Assembly (NCBI GenBank): GCA_034766995.1
Contig: CM068313.1
Location: 40,273,496 to 40,337,495, forward strand
Reading direction: 5' to 3'
Source of the DNA: Acanthacorydalis orientalis
Lineage: Eukaryota > Arthropoda > Insecta > Megaloptera > Corydalidae
DNA length: 64,000 nt
The notes below the pieces were generated by a model. That model was not told the DNA's origin. It saw nothing but the letters and a program-made list of their open reading frames with translations, and did not search any database. This document shows positions 49,801 to 61,904 of this stretch, one piece after another; the first letter of the stretch is position 1; each line of letters opens with the position of its first letter. A program made the translations under genes and the position numbers.

Positions 49801-50690
49801 GTGAGTCGATTCTTTTATGTTTTTTTTAGAACATAAATCTACAAACATACCATATTTGAATTTTATATAATTTTATAACTGAAGTATATTGTAAGTTTAT
49901 TGATTTGAATGTTTATTATTTTAGAATATATTTTTTGATCTGAAAATTGACTTTTTCGAATATTTTAATCTATATATAGATCGTTTATATTTGAATAACA
50001 GTTCCTGGCCGTAACATCAATTACCTGTTGGTGTGTGTTTACATATAACTAATATATTCAATACACTGGGTACTGCTATTTGAATTTCTTTTATTTCTGA
50101 CATCTGTTAATCATTATTGAATTATTATTACATTTAATATGAATGTTTTGTTCAAAATTTTAATCCTTTCGTTCGCGTTTTTAATTATCTTTTTAGTAAT
50201 ATAAACATATATTGAAATTGAAATAAATATTAGAATAAAGTTACAATTTTCTTTTCTTTTACAAAAAAATATGACATTTCTCAGTTTAGAACATTTATAT
50301 ACTAATATCAGTCATCACAGTACATACTTTCACGATAATAAATATATAAACATGTTTTTATATTTGAGTATTTTTGTCTAAGTATTATTTTGTATCACTT
50401 TTTTATGTAAACAATTTACTTTAATTAAGTGTATTATCTTAAACTTCAATGTGATTGTATGAAATATATTAGATATATTGCATGCGCGCATTTCAGAAAT
50501 AAAAAAATAAAACTATTAATGGAGTATGGTGCAGATATGGTACAGAATAATGCAAAAAAATATTTTGTTTATTATATGGGTTTTTAAAATTAATGATTTT
50601 TTTGGGTAATTTTATACTTGAACAAGTATATATATATATATATATATATACTTGTATATATATATATATATATATATACTTATATATATG

Positions 50691-50732
<42 letters not shown>

Positions 50733-51324
50733 AGTAAATTCAAACTATGTAAATTATATTAGATAAATTTCTTAGGAGTACAATCAATTGAATAGTACGA
50801 AATGTAACTGAACAATCTATTTAACTCTTACAGTAATTAATTCTGGCATGACTCTCGAATAGACAAGAAATGTGTTTAAGGAAATTCTTATGAATGCATT
50901 TTTAGAAATATTAATGCACATAATGTAGATAATTTGGAGTGTATAGTTTTTCTAAAAATATATCTTGATGAATTTTTAATATATACCGACCATTAAAAAT
51001 AAAATAATTAGTCAGTATATGTATTTATGATCCTTTCCTTTTACTTCTATAGATTTTTTTAAAATTCAATTTAAATATTGGTTTTTAATATTTTTAGAAT
51101 ATAATTTGACAAATATATGTAGAAAAATATAAAATCAAAATTTAATATAAATTTTAGTACAATGTAAATACAATATACATTTTTGTAGGTACCCAAATAC
51201 ATATTTTTATTATATTTAAAACATTGTCTTATTTATTATAAATGTATTTCAAGTGGATAGATGAATTGTTTTCATAATATTGTAATTATATTCATAGTGG
51301 AAACTTGTTTACTTAGCATTTTAA
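49801..51324. other. AT-rich sequence, possible intron
   Basis: One TA/GA array at 50625-50735. No gene recognised. Confidence 0.5.
50625..50735. repeat. (TA)n with CTTGTATA spacers, then (GA)n
   Basis: Three TA runs separated by ACTTGTATA and ACTTATATATATGTA, followed by about 12 GA units. Confidence 0.95.
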
Positions 51325-51501
51325 CCTCTTGCACTACAACGGTGTCTCATTCACCATCTCATTCTTTACATTAACTCGAACGGTGGTTCAAATAAAAAAG
51401 TTATTTCCATTTGAGTATATATGATTTATTTTTTATTTTTTCTTTAAAAATATTACGAAGTTACTGGTTCCTTAAAGGAAAAAATCTTGGAGTTCAAAGG
51501 G
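51325..51501. mobile_element. piggyBac-type short element (MITE)
   Basis: 177 bp flanked by TTAA on both sides (51321-51324 and 51502-51505). Left end CCTCTTGCACTACAA; complement of right end CCCTTTGAACTCCAA; 10 of 15 positions match. TTAA targets and CCC/CCT-starting short terminal repeats are characteristic of piggyBac. No coding capacity. Confidence 0.65.
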
Positions 51502-53354
51502 TTAATATTAGTAAGGAAAGAATTTCGTATGCTAGTAGTTTTACTTTACGACGAATATAGGTGTTTTACCTTCCCATGCCGATGTGGGTGTTCAGATTTC
51601 CTAGTTTTGTTTAATATAGTATCTTTTACAAAATGTCAAGAGTCCAATTATTAAAAAGGCTGTGCATTTTTTTTATTATGTAAAAAAGAATATTAGCGAC
51701 CAAATATTCGAGCATCTATATGCCAAAGGACCAATTAGTTTGTAAGATGACATAGAGGATAACAAAAAAAATGTATTTTTTGTACAAAAGTTGAATAGCG
51801 ATTACAACGATTGTCACGTTTTTTTATAATTGATATAGACTTTGAAGTTCCGAATTAAATTTCTCATCATTAACAGGCCACTAATTATACTGATGTATAT
51901 TAGACATTCATTTATAAAAATATTGATTTTCTTAAGTGTTTTTAATTTTCAATATTTAGTTAAACAAACATAACGAATGATACAATGTTAACGACGAATT
52001 GTATACACAATACATTTTCATTTTTATCTTATCAAACTTTAAGATTAGTTCTATATTATGCTACGCTTAAGTATTGCGTTTTTGCCTCGTTCTATTTTCT
52101 CACATTAATACTAAATAATATGATAAGATACTAGAAAAATGAAGTGTTTTTATATTTCGAAGGAAGTATTTTTCCTCTTTCTTGATCCCTTTTTTGTCAT
52201 AACAGTATTCTGTGAAATCAATTGTATTATCAAATCTAATTGTATACGATAATAAAAAAAGATAGTAGGAAATCTAGTACAGAAACGATAAAGACGTGAA
52301 TAATTTGTTTCATGTTTTTGTTTTTTAATATTGTATGAATTTATAGCAAAATAGTAAACCATAATTACTAGATTTTTTTGCTTTATGTATTCTATTAACT
52401 ATTGTTTGCAGAAATAATTTATTTAGTTTGGTTGCGATATCCGATTAAATTATTGTTATTTAAATGTGCAGTTATTTATTGTTCAGTGAAGTTTGTAAAT
52501 GCAAAAGCGTTTTTACTGAATGTGGCTACAGTTGGATATTTATTGGAAACGGTAAGTTTGTACGGTTTCAAATTAGTTAATGTGTGCATAATATTGTATA
52601 GGAACTCATTTGTAAAATGTAGTTAAACAAAATAGAATGATTTGGATGTAAAATAAATTCACATTAGCTATATTTATTCTACGAAGCACCCGGTGTTCTC
52701 GTAACGATTTTGGATAAATGATAGTGTGAATACAGAACGGGTCGCCAAGCTTTTCGCTGTTTTCGTTATTGTTGCATTCATCGCAACTTAAAAAATGTGC
52801 TTTTTATAATAAATTCCAAAAATGAATAATTCAGAAATAGATTTTTTGGTTGAAGATAACTGCTTAACACGTGTAATGGAAAATGTATGTAAAAATGGCA
52901 AATATTAAAAAAAATACACAATACTAATTGTTGACTCCCGAAATAAATGTCAAATTCTTAACGTACAGATATTGAGTCGAAATTTGCACCCACTCACTTT
53001 AATGATTTTACGAACAGGAATTATTTTTAGCAAACAGTGCATTTATGACAATAATATGAAACCTATTGGTGTAATAGATGTTGCTGTATACGAAGCCGTT
53101 GAGTACAAGTTCACTCATATCTTCTCGATATTTTTTCGTTTTTATTAGAAGTATTTGTTAGAGAATGGTATCTTTAATGTAATTTCTGTATTTGATTTAA
53201 ATATATGTTCACACATGTATGTTCTAATTAATATAGAATTTATTCGAAATCTCAAATCTTTCATATTGAAGTATTTTTGTTGCGATGAAAATTTACATAT
53301 TCTTTTTTCAGTTCATATTTAATAAAAATACAACTACTTTAGGTTCGTTAATTA
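51502..53354. other. AT-rich sequence, no firm gene
   Basis: A possible cryptic exon at 52472-52551 (acceptor TGTGCAG, donor GTAAGT) is discussed in the findings. Otherwise nothing recognised, and no TA array. Confidence 0.45.
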
Positions 53355-53740
53355 TTACGTTGGTAGGAAAGTAATGACCGCGGTTAGTGACCTTCAGATT
53401 CATATACATTTTTTAAGTGGTCCAGAACTATTGGATGACTAACGCCTCACTTTTCTGCAAGCTCTGGAATGTGCATAGCTCTGATGTAACTAACGCCTTC
53501 AGTCGGCCGTTACGAACTGAAAGACACCCGCGACATTCTTCATTTTCAAGGCTCTCGTCTCCAGCATGAAATTTTGTGAACCACTATTGCATCGTTCGTT
53601 CTTTAACAGTATTCACACTAAAACCAGCCTTTAGTTTACGGACAGTTTCTGCTGCTTTACCACCCGCTTTGAACGCATAAAAATATTGTTCTTATTTACT
53701 TTTTTAATTCAATAGCCTGATTTCAAGCAAAATTATTGAA
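53355..53740 (-). mobile_element. Internally deleted mariner, copy 2, right end lost
   Basis: TA precedes TTACGTTGGTAGGAAAGTAA, a mariner terminal repeat. The interior matches 61905-62474 through ACTGAAAGACACCCGCG and GTTTCTGCTGCTTTACCA. Similarity ends near 53740, so the right terminal repeat is missing. On the minus strand it keeps decayed codons of the transposase HTH region. Confidence 0.8.
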
Positions 53741-53813
53741 AATTGTAAGATTGCTGGAGATAATAGAATGCTTAACTAAATCTAACTGATGAAATCTGTC
53801 TATCATCTATCTA

Positions 53814-53876
<63 letters not shown>

Positions 53877-56800
53877 CTATACAAGAAATATTGATTTTCA
53901 AGAAGTAAAATTTATGCGAGGATAGTTTTTAAAACGAACGACAATGATCAGTAAACATTTTTGTTAATATAATTCTCTAATTTGTAGTTCTCTGTAATTT
54001 TCTACGTTGTTTACATTATATTAATGAGAATGTAAAATAAATGGAAATTCATTAGACAGCAAAACTTTAATTAAAAATAACATTAATTTAAAAATCCATT
54101 AATAGCATTTCAATATAATCGTATTCATCGTGTAATCTTCATTGTATTTTTTTAATATAAAGTAATAACATAATGGATTTATTATTATTTTAATTATCAA
54201 TTATAATATTATTTATTGTTTTTTTGCGCAACATTTCTGTATAAAACTGCAGTAATATACAAATATCAACTTGTGTATATATTTTATGAAAATATTAAAT
54301 AAATATTAAATGAAATACACCTTTCTAAAATCTAGGTAGTTTTTTTATTATTGGTAATTATAGTTTATAATGGATATACGCCTGTGTTTTGGATTAGAAT
54401 GAAATAAAAAAGGAAAAGACCGATTAATTATTAAGCTCCCTCCTACAATTAAAATCAAAACTAAATTAGTTAAAAGTGAAACAAATATCTTATTCCCGCC
54501 TACGTTTTGTTGATGTACATTACCATACGAAAATGTATACATAATTAATGGCTAGGGAATACCGTAATGCACGTAACAATACGTACAGTTTCAAAGTATG
54601 AAATAAAGTTTAAATGTATCCAGAAATATTTTTTCTTTGCAGTAATTAATTTTCTGAATAACATCAGTATAATTGTAAGTTAACGATAATTCACGATTCA
54701 TTAGATTTGCGATGTGTCAATACGTCGTGTATAATTTAATTATTGTATTTGATTAATTATAAATCCAATTTTATATCGGTTTTTTTTACTGTGTATAAAT
54801 TATAGGATTAATTCGCTGATTCGATATATTGAGATAATATTAGTAGATATGTTATTGATGTATAAAGTTATTTATTGAAAATATGTAAGATTTTAAAATT
54901 CAGTCTGTATAATATATAAGTAAATTAAATTCAAGTTGTAAATGGTAACGATTATAATATGTTGACTATAAACTTTTTTAATATTAAAGAATATTTTACA
55001 TTTTAATATGTACGGATTTCAAAACATTTCCAAAAGTACGCGGTGCTGTAAACTGAAGCAGCTTTTATTAAAGAATCAGATGTGTTTTGGTGAATTGGTT
55101 TCAGAAATTTGTAATAAAATTTTTAGTTATAAAATCACATTATTTTATTTCAATTTGTGTTGCACGCTAAAAATTAATACTATATATATATAGTTTTGCT
55201 ACTTAATGAAAATATTATTTATGAGATTAAAATTATGTAAATTTTCTTATAATGGACAAGTAATAACTGCGATTAAATTAAAAATATATACCTTGATTTT
55301 TTGTACACATCTATGAAAAGTGTAAGCTTATAAAAAGCTCATCTTTGTTTATATTGAATGAGCTAAATAGACAAACACTTTTTGTTAAATAATAGTTTGT
55401 TTAATTGCAAAAAAATTATCGCTTTGACTGTTGTAAAACTTCACTTCAGATTCAAGCGTTTAAGAACCTAGGCTTATATTTGGGTCTAATTATTTAAATG
55501 TTACATTATTAATAATGATCATCAGAGTTTCCCAAAAATATTGTTAAATGTCTTTTCGTTCGAAATTGTATGTAGTAAATAAATATACAAAAGATTCTAA
55601 GAAATAATTTTTCACACTAAAGTTTTTAGCTTAAAATCTGTTCAAATATTATTAGTTGGAATAAAAAAAATAGTGTAAGGATGACCGCTACATGAACCCA
55701 CTTTTACAGCGCTACTGTTGTTGATTGAAATGATAGACTTTATAGTTTAGTGAACAAAAGAGGTAATTCTATTTAATTTTAAGATTTCAACTTTAAACTG
55801 GATTTACCTTTTAACCCTGATTTATCATTGGACCACAAAATGTTACTTCTATTGGAGATAGTAGTTGCAAAAAATACAATAGTGAAATTGATAAAAGCAA
55901 GTATAGGAAGAGACATCCAGTATTTTATTTACCTATCGATAACAGAAAGTGAGAAGTTCTTTTTCGAATTTTATATTTAATGGTATTGATACAAATACAT
56001 ACTAATCATAGAAAACCGTGCCGCAAAAATACACTCGTGGACGCTTAGTCTAAAACTGAACAAAAAGTATGTTGTGTTTATTACTAGACATCATACGTTA
56101 AGGTGTTAGATATTTAACTTAAAGGTAGTTTTCTTTTTTTTACTAAATTACTTATACTTCTCAAATAAGAAAGTAATTTTACTATTCTTAGTAATCAGCC
56201 AACTTACAAAATAAATAAGAAGATAAATATTTCAATATTGTATGAATAAGTTATTTTTTTTTAAAAGTGTGTTTTAAAAATTAAAAATAATGGTGAATCA
56301 GTGTATCTAGAATGGAATAGGAGGCAATTTATGATAATACCACGTAGCTAAATTCAGAATAAAAATTCGTTTTTCGTTTTTCAAGTTTTAAATATGAAAT
56401 ATAATTTCTAAGAATTTTGATTGTTTAAAAAAACTAATGACAGTTATGTTGTCTGTTTTTCTACGGCTCATTCTGTCGAGGTATTCTTTTTTAGAAATTA
56501 ATTTTATAAAGTCAGTGTAAAAAAAATAGACTGACAGTTCTTAACAACAGTACTTTTGGGGTACTGTTGAAAAAAAACAATTTATGAACTTGATATAAAT
56601 CAGTTTTATCGAACACACAACATACTCCTTCACGATCTCATCCTCTATTTGTTTTTATACATTTTGGTTTTTAACAAAATGTGTTTTCGTAGTAATTTGA
56701 ACATTTTATTACTTGAAAAATGTTTAAAATATCTTAATGTTTTTTTCCTCAGAAAGGATGTTAAATAAAACTATTATGCAAATATTATTTTTTTTATTAT

Positions 56801-56882
56801 TTTCTATATGCAGTCCATATAGAATCTTTTTCTAAAATGAAATTTGACCCAGGTATTGAAAAAGACTCGTCATTTTTTATCT
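53741..56882. other. AT-rich sequence without a gene
   Basis: A TA array at 53800-53868. About 3 kb with no repeats or motifs recognised. Confidence 0.55.
53800..53868. repeat. (TCTA)n-(TA)n microsatellite
   Basis: About four ATCT units grading into about 26 TA units. Confidence 0.95.
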
Positions 56883-57003
56883 ACAGTAAATTTAAATACA
56901 TTCATAAATATTTTATAAAATAATCTACACTTTTTAAATTCTCTGAGGTATGTACGAGTATATCCACAAAAAAATGTAACTAGAATTAAAATACAACAAT
57001 GAA
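56883..57003 (+). repeat. Direct repeat R1, copy 1
   Basis: About 120 bp containing ACAGTAAATTTAAATACAT, AATTCTCTGAGGT, GTAACTAGAATTAAAATAC and AACAATGA. It recurs at 57971-58088 with a few substitutions and small indels. No terminal repeats; class unknown. Confidence 0.85.
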
Positions 57004-57133
57004 AATATTTCAGATAATTAAATTAATATTTCTAATGTTTTTAAGGATTTTTTGCGTATAAAATATGAACGAGTCTTCTATCTTAATTAAAAAATACAAT
57101 TTTCTATTTGAATATATAATTTACTATGTGTTC

Positions 57134-57198
<65 letters not shown>

Positions 57199-57970
57199 TG
57201 CGTACAGAGTTGTAATTTGTGTGCGGTATTTATAATTGATATCTTTTTCACAATAATGCATATTAATAAATTTATTCAAAATGTAAACAGCAAGAAACAT
57301 TCAAATTATTTCCGAAATAATAAAAAACAATTTAATTTATCCACGTGGCACAGAACTAATTTAATTCTTAATTAATATAATGTTTAATACTGTCAACGAC
57401 GTAACGTTTAATTGTATATGAATGCGAATGTGTGCAGCGTGTATTAAAATGTAAATATAAATGAAAAATTCGTCCCTTGTTGACGGTGAGCAACAACAGA
57501 ATAGCATTTTTAGTATTTCTACGAAAATTCCGAATGCTAATAACCGAGCGGTGAATAGTCGATGGTCGTATATGTTCGTACTATAGGCGTATTTTTTGTT
57601 GTTGTTTTTTTTTTTGATATCATTGGCCACAACGCTTGTCACACAAAACTAATATGATCGTAATATTCCATGAAAGGTGTTTTTTGTGTACATTGGTAAA
57701 GCGCTATTTTATGCATGTACTCGTATTAAAAATTAAAGGGGTGCTCTTAGAAAATAACCAGTTTCTATTTTACTTGTAAACGCATTTGAAATTATACACT
57801 ACGTGTGTTTGTTGTTATTGTTATGAAATAAAACTTTAAACGTTTCCTGTTAATTGTCTTCTTGTCTTGCAGATTCTATTTTATTTCGAAATTAATATTA
57901 AATATTTGTAAATGTAACTACTCACATACATGTTTGATGTAAAATACTTTTTTACGGTATTTCTAGTAAT
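57004..57970. other. AT-rich sequence without a gene
   Basis: A TA array at 57137-57196. A minus-strand frame at 57361-57642 contains MLFCCCSPSTRDE but has no splice donor after it and no family match. Confidence 0.5.
57137..57196. repeat. (TA)n microsatellite
   Basis: About 29 TA units. Confidence 0.95.
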
Positions 57971-58088
57971 ACAGTAAATTTAAATACATATTCATAAATA
58001 TTTTATAAAATAATCTATACTTTTTTAATTCTCTGAGGTGTGTATATCCACAAAAAAAATGTAACTAGAATTAAAATACAACAATGAA
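57971..58088 (+). repeat. Direct repeat R1, copy 2
   Basis: Same orientation as 56883-57003. Differs by an inserted TA in AAATACATATTC and by loss of ACGA in the GTATGTACGAGTATATCC block. Confidence 0.85.
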
Positions 58089-58170
58089 TTACTATTCTAC
58101 CTATGTTAATTTTTAATTCTACCTATATTAATTTTCTTTTAAATTACGATCTATATTTATATATTTTTTG

Positions 58171-58204
<34 letters not shown>
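58171..58204. repeat. (TA)n-(CA)n microsatellite, left flank of mariner
   Basis: TA run then ACACACACACACACA, ending at the mariner terminal repeat. Confidence 0.9.
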
Positions 58205-58205
<1 letters not shown>

Positions 58206-59451
58206 GAGGGTACAAATTCAATTTTATTTTTCAAGGTAATCTTTTAGCTCAATACCCTTAGTCCAGCATATTTCCATTTTTCTATTCCTTTCGAATAGTA
58301 CGGTTTGTAAACTCCTCAAAATAGGCATTTACAGCAGCGATGACTTCTGAATTTGATGCAAATCCTTTACTTCCGAGCCATTTTTTTCAAGTTTGGAAAT
58401 AGGACAAAGTCACACGGTGCTAAATCTGGAGAATATGGTGAATGTAGTGGATGCAGAAGCAATTCGCAGTGCAATTCATGCAATTTTGCCTTCACAATTG
58501 TTGATTTGTGTGTCGGTGCATAGTCGTGATGGAAGAGCACTTTTTTCTTAGCGAAATGCGGACATTTTTTCATAATTTCATTGTTCAGCTAGCCCAATAA
58601 TAATGTATGGTGGACTCCTGTAATTGTTTTCTCCTTTTCAATATAGTCGATTAACAATATTTCATGAGCATTCCAGAAAACAGTCGTCATAACCTTTCCA
58701 GCTGATGCAATCATTTTTGCTTTTTTTGGTGTACGTTTGTCAGGAGAAGTCATTGTTTTGACTGCTCTTTCGTTTCAGATGGCCATGGACCCATGTTTTA
58801 TCAACGGTTCTGTACCGACGCAAAAATTCATATCGATTACGTTTAAACATCGTTAAACACTCCTTTGAAATGTTCATTCGAATGCGTTTTTGATCGATTG
58901 TAAGCAAACGCGGCATCCCCACCTGACAGATAGCTTTTTCATATGCAAGTATTCGTGTACGATGTTCCTTATCCGTTCATCTGAGATGCTTATTATCTCA
59001 ACTATCTCATGCACGTTGATTCTACGATCATTTAAAACAATGTCGTGGATTTTTGCAAACATCTTTTCAGTAGTCACTTCAATTGGACTGCTTGGACGTT
59101 ATCCATCACAAACTCTTGTACGGCCACGTTTAAATACGTTGGACCAATATCTGCCGATTGTCATCGAAGGTGTAGAGCCCCCTTAGATAGCGAGTAACTT
59201 TTCTTTAAATTCTCCACACATTTTCCCATCCAAAAACAGAAATCTAATCACTGACCGAAATTGATTTTTTTCGATAGTTAAAAAATTCAGTTTTGTTTAC
59301 TTCGAATGACTGTCGACACTAAGCTACTTAACGTATTGTGCTCAAACTTTGATAGCATTATCTTGAAAGATAATACTGTTAAAATATATTGCAGTTTGAT
59401 ATCAGTGGTGCCATCTCTTGTTAAACATAGGTAATTACCACTCTACCCTCG
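58205..59451 (-). mobile_element. Mariner transposon, full length, inactive
   Basis: 1247 bp, the standard mariner size. The complement of the right end reads CGAGGGTAGAGTGGTAATTA, then CCTATGTTTAACAAG. The left end starts CGAGGGTA and then diverges. It lies between a TA/CA array (left) and a TA array beginning at about 59455 (right). It carries one transposase pseudogene on the minus strand and is the parental type of the deleted copy at 23355-23950. Confidence 0.9.
58224..59281 (-). pseudogene. Mariner transposase (DD34D), inactivated
   Basis: Minus strand, stop at 58224-58226; no start codon survives upstream of IEKNQFRSVIRFLFLDGK. Further blocks in order: GEFKEKLLAI, stop, GGSTPSM, FKRGRTRVCDG; VTTEKMFAKIHDIVLNDRR and INVHEIVEIISISDERI (second HTH); LHMKKLSVRWGCRVC; RTVDKTWVHGH with the first Asp; KKAKMIASAGKVMTTVFWNA; FAKKKVLFHHDYAPTHKS with the second Asp; SPYSPDLAPCDFVLFPNLKK with the third; GIEKWKYAGL; and KGIELKDYLEK. 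All three acidic positions are still present. About five stops or frameshifts break the frame. An extra three residues (LHS) before SPYSPD lengthen the second-to-third spacing from 34 to 37. Typical of dead mariners. Confidence 0.88.
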
Positions 59452-59454
59452 TTT

Positions 59455-59459
59455 GTATA

Positions 59460-59524
<65 letters not shown>

Positions 59525-59525
59525 T
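59455..59525. repeat. (TA)n microsatellite, right flank of mariner
   Basis: About 30 TA units with ATATGTATA at the left, starting four bases after the mariner end. Confidence 0.95.
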
Positions 59526-60264
59526 GTGTATATGAAACAAGAAATATATTCCCAGTAGGAAAATCTAGAAATGAAATTTTGCTTGACATTTTTTTAAGTA
59601 CTTTATCGGGAAATTTCTTTTTGAAATCAATAACACCCCGAAATATATTTGTCTATATTAGGCTATTTCATAAATATACATTCTTTTTTATTCTTTTGTC
59701 GCATACTGTTGAACATTTTCCAAAGGACGGAAAGTAGATGTTCTTTTTACATACTATTCAAATAGTATTATTATTGATTTTAAATTCTACTTTACTTAAC
59801 TATTTACATTATTTCCTCTCGTTACTATTCACACTTCGAGTAAATCTCATACCAACTAAATATTTGACATAGATTTATAGATTATTATCAAACATAGTTA
59901 TTCGCTCGTATATATAACAGTATATTTCTATTTATCGATATGCTATGAGTTCGAGCTGGGATTTACGATGTGCATTGTCTCTTTTCGAACGATTGGGCGT
60001 GCCAAGTTTACCTAATGGACTTACATACAATAATTCTGAATTCCGATAATTTATATTATTCCATAATTTGTCGAAAATAAAATTTTAATATGCAATAGGA
60101 GTTATTATTTAACGAGTTTTCAAGGAGTGTTTTTTTTTATAATAACGTAGAAATTTATAACAATGTTTAAATTAACAAATTAATGTATAAAGGGTATAAA
60201 ATATTTAAGTATCATTTTTAATAAAAAGATATAAATTTGTGCAATAGTCAATTTTTTTTTGTGC
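59526..60264. other. AT-rich sequence without a gene
   Basis: Nothing recognised. Confidence 0.6.
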
Positions 60265-60710
60265 TAAAAAAATAATTTAATTTATTAACGATATTAGTGA
60301 AAAATTACTTCAGCTTAATTAAAATTAGTTTTTTCATGTTAGGAAATTAATTAATTTCCTTGAATAGATGTAAGTAATAATTGATTTATGTATGAAGAGG
60401 GATTTAAGATAAAAATAGTTTTAGTAGTGTGTGTACCCAAATTTATTTGAAATAATAACTAATCCAGAAATAGACTTACTTTTTATATTAAACATAAATA
60501 TTGTATTAAAAAATACAATATTTATGTTTAATATGTTTAATTTATGCAAAAATATAAATGAAACTATTTCATGAAAGTATCTTTTCAAAATCAATCTTTA
60601 AGCAATGAAAATGATATACGATTTAACTTTTAAAAAATCTGAGCGTTTTCAGAAAACGTTTTTAAAGAATTATTTATAAAAAAACTACACTGAAGTAGAA
60701 ACTAGTCGCA
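60265..60710 (+). repeat. Direct repeat R2, copy 1
   Basis: About 446 bp matching 62613-63018 in the same orientation at high identity. Shared blocks include GATATTAGTGAAAAATT, AGATGTAAGTAATAATTGAT, TATTTGAAATAATAACTAA, AAATCTGAGCGTTTTCAG and CTACACTGAAGTAGAAACTA. It contains an extra inverted arm at 60485-60507 that copy 2 lacks. No coding sequence or terminal repeats; class unknown. Confidence 0.9.
60485..60534. repeat. Perfect 23-bp inverted repeat with 4-base loop
   Basis: ATATTAAACATAAATATTG then TATT, a loop of AAAA, and the exact complement. Copy 2 of repeat R2 has only the right arm, so the left arm looks like a local inverted duplication. Confidence 0.9.
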
Positions 60711-61511
60711 TGTTTATTGATTACAAATCTAAAATTCAAGCTAAACAATTGTATTAGTTTTTCGTTAACTTCTGGAAAAAAATTGCTTTGTTTTTCATAA
60801 TGTGTGTAATATATAGTTCATTAAATTTCAGTACAAACTATATTTTAAAAATAATAATCATATTGTTTGTATTATATTCTTTTTATTACATGAAGTTTAT
60901 CTTAGATATTCCAATGTCGACTTCGAAAAAAAACGTATAAACATATTTTAATTACTAAGTTTTTTTCTATTATTTTTCATTTCTTATTTTCATCCATGTG
61001 AATTTTTATAATGTTTTTAAGAAAATATAATTGCACATGTCCATAAAAGACTGATGTAGTTATCTGTTTTCGTTTTTTTTAAGACACTTAAATGATTTAT
61101 ACTGACGTGTAGATATTAATATTAAATTGTTCTTCAGTTGAACTTTCCACATTCGATCAATTAATTATACCCTAGCATACATATATCATAATAGCTTATT
61201 CGAACATATTGGCTAGCGCACCTAGCATGTTTTATGATAGTTTGAAGAGTTAACTATCGTAAAGCACAGGTCGTAAAATAGCGTTTAAAGTTTGCTTGTT
61301 ATTGCTTCGCGACAAAAAACGTTTTATACGCAAATCATTTCTTCTGCCATGAAATGAGTTTTTATATATTTTGAAGTTTAGTTTCATTTTCAAGTTATTT
61401 TCGACTGTCGACTTTATCGATTTTCTTAAACGTTCGCGGGATGTATTCGTTTTCTTCAAACGTACTAATAGATTGAAACTTTTATTATAATTACATATAT
61501 CTATGTCTCTC

Positions 61512-61560
<49 letters not shown>

Positions 61561-61904
61561 AATGTATGTATGCATATGTATGGATGAATGAATGTATTTC
61601 ATACAAGGTGAAGTTATTACACATTCAAATAATATTTTAAACATTTTTTTCCTACTGATTCTATCGTAAATGACATTTCGAGAACTCATTGCGTTTTTCA
61701 CGCTTAAAAATATTTACGAAGATTTCTTAGAAAGATTTCTGCTTTTGTGTCTTTTCTTAATGTTTCGATTTGAATGATTATTATTAATTAACAGAATGCA
61801 GTCGATTTATTTATTTTTAAAAGAATCGTAATACAGTTCTGTGAATTGAGTTCTTTCCACCTTACAAATAACATTTTTTTTCCTGACCAGAATTGGTCAT
61901 TCTG
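60711..61904. other. AT-rich sequence without a gene
   Basis: A CT/TA array at 61509-61570. A minus-strand frame of 124 codons through it is mostly repeat-encoded (ERERE, IYIYI) with no known domain. Confidence 0.55.
61509..61575. repeat. (CT)n-(TA)n microsatellite
   Basis: About 9 CT units, about 14 TA units, then GTAAATGTATGTATGCATATG. Confidence 0.95.

Noticed and set aside
57361..57642. A minus-strand frame containing MLFCCCSPSTRDE, resembling a palmitoylated N-terminus
   Set aside because: No splice donor follows the cysteine-rich part and the rest is AT-rich, Ile-Tyr-rich sequence.
61250..61624. A 124-codon minus-strand frame
   Set aside because: Much of it is encoded by CT and TA microsatellites (ERERERE, IYIYIY). 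The remainder matches no family.
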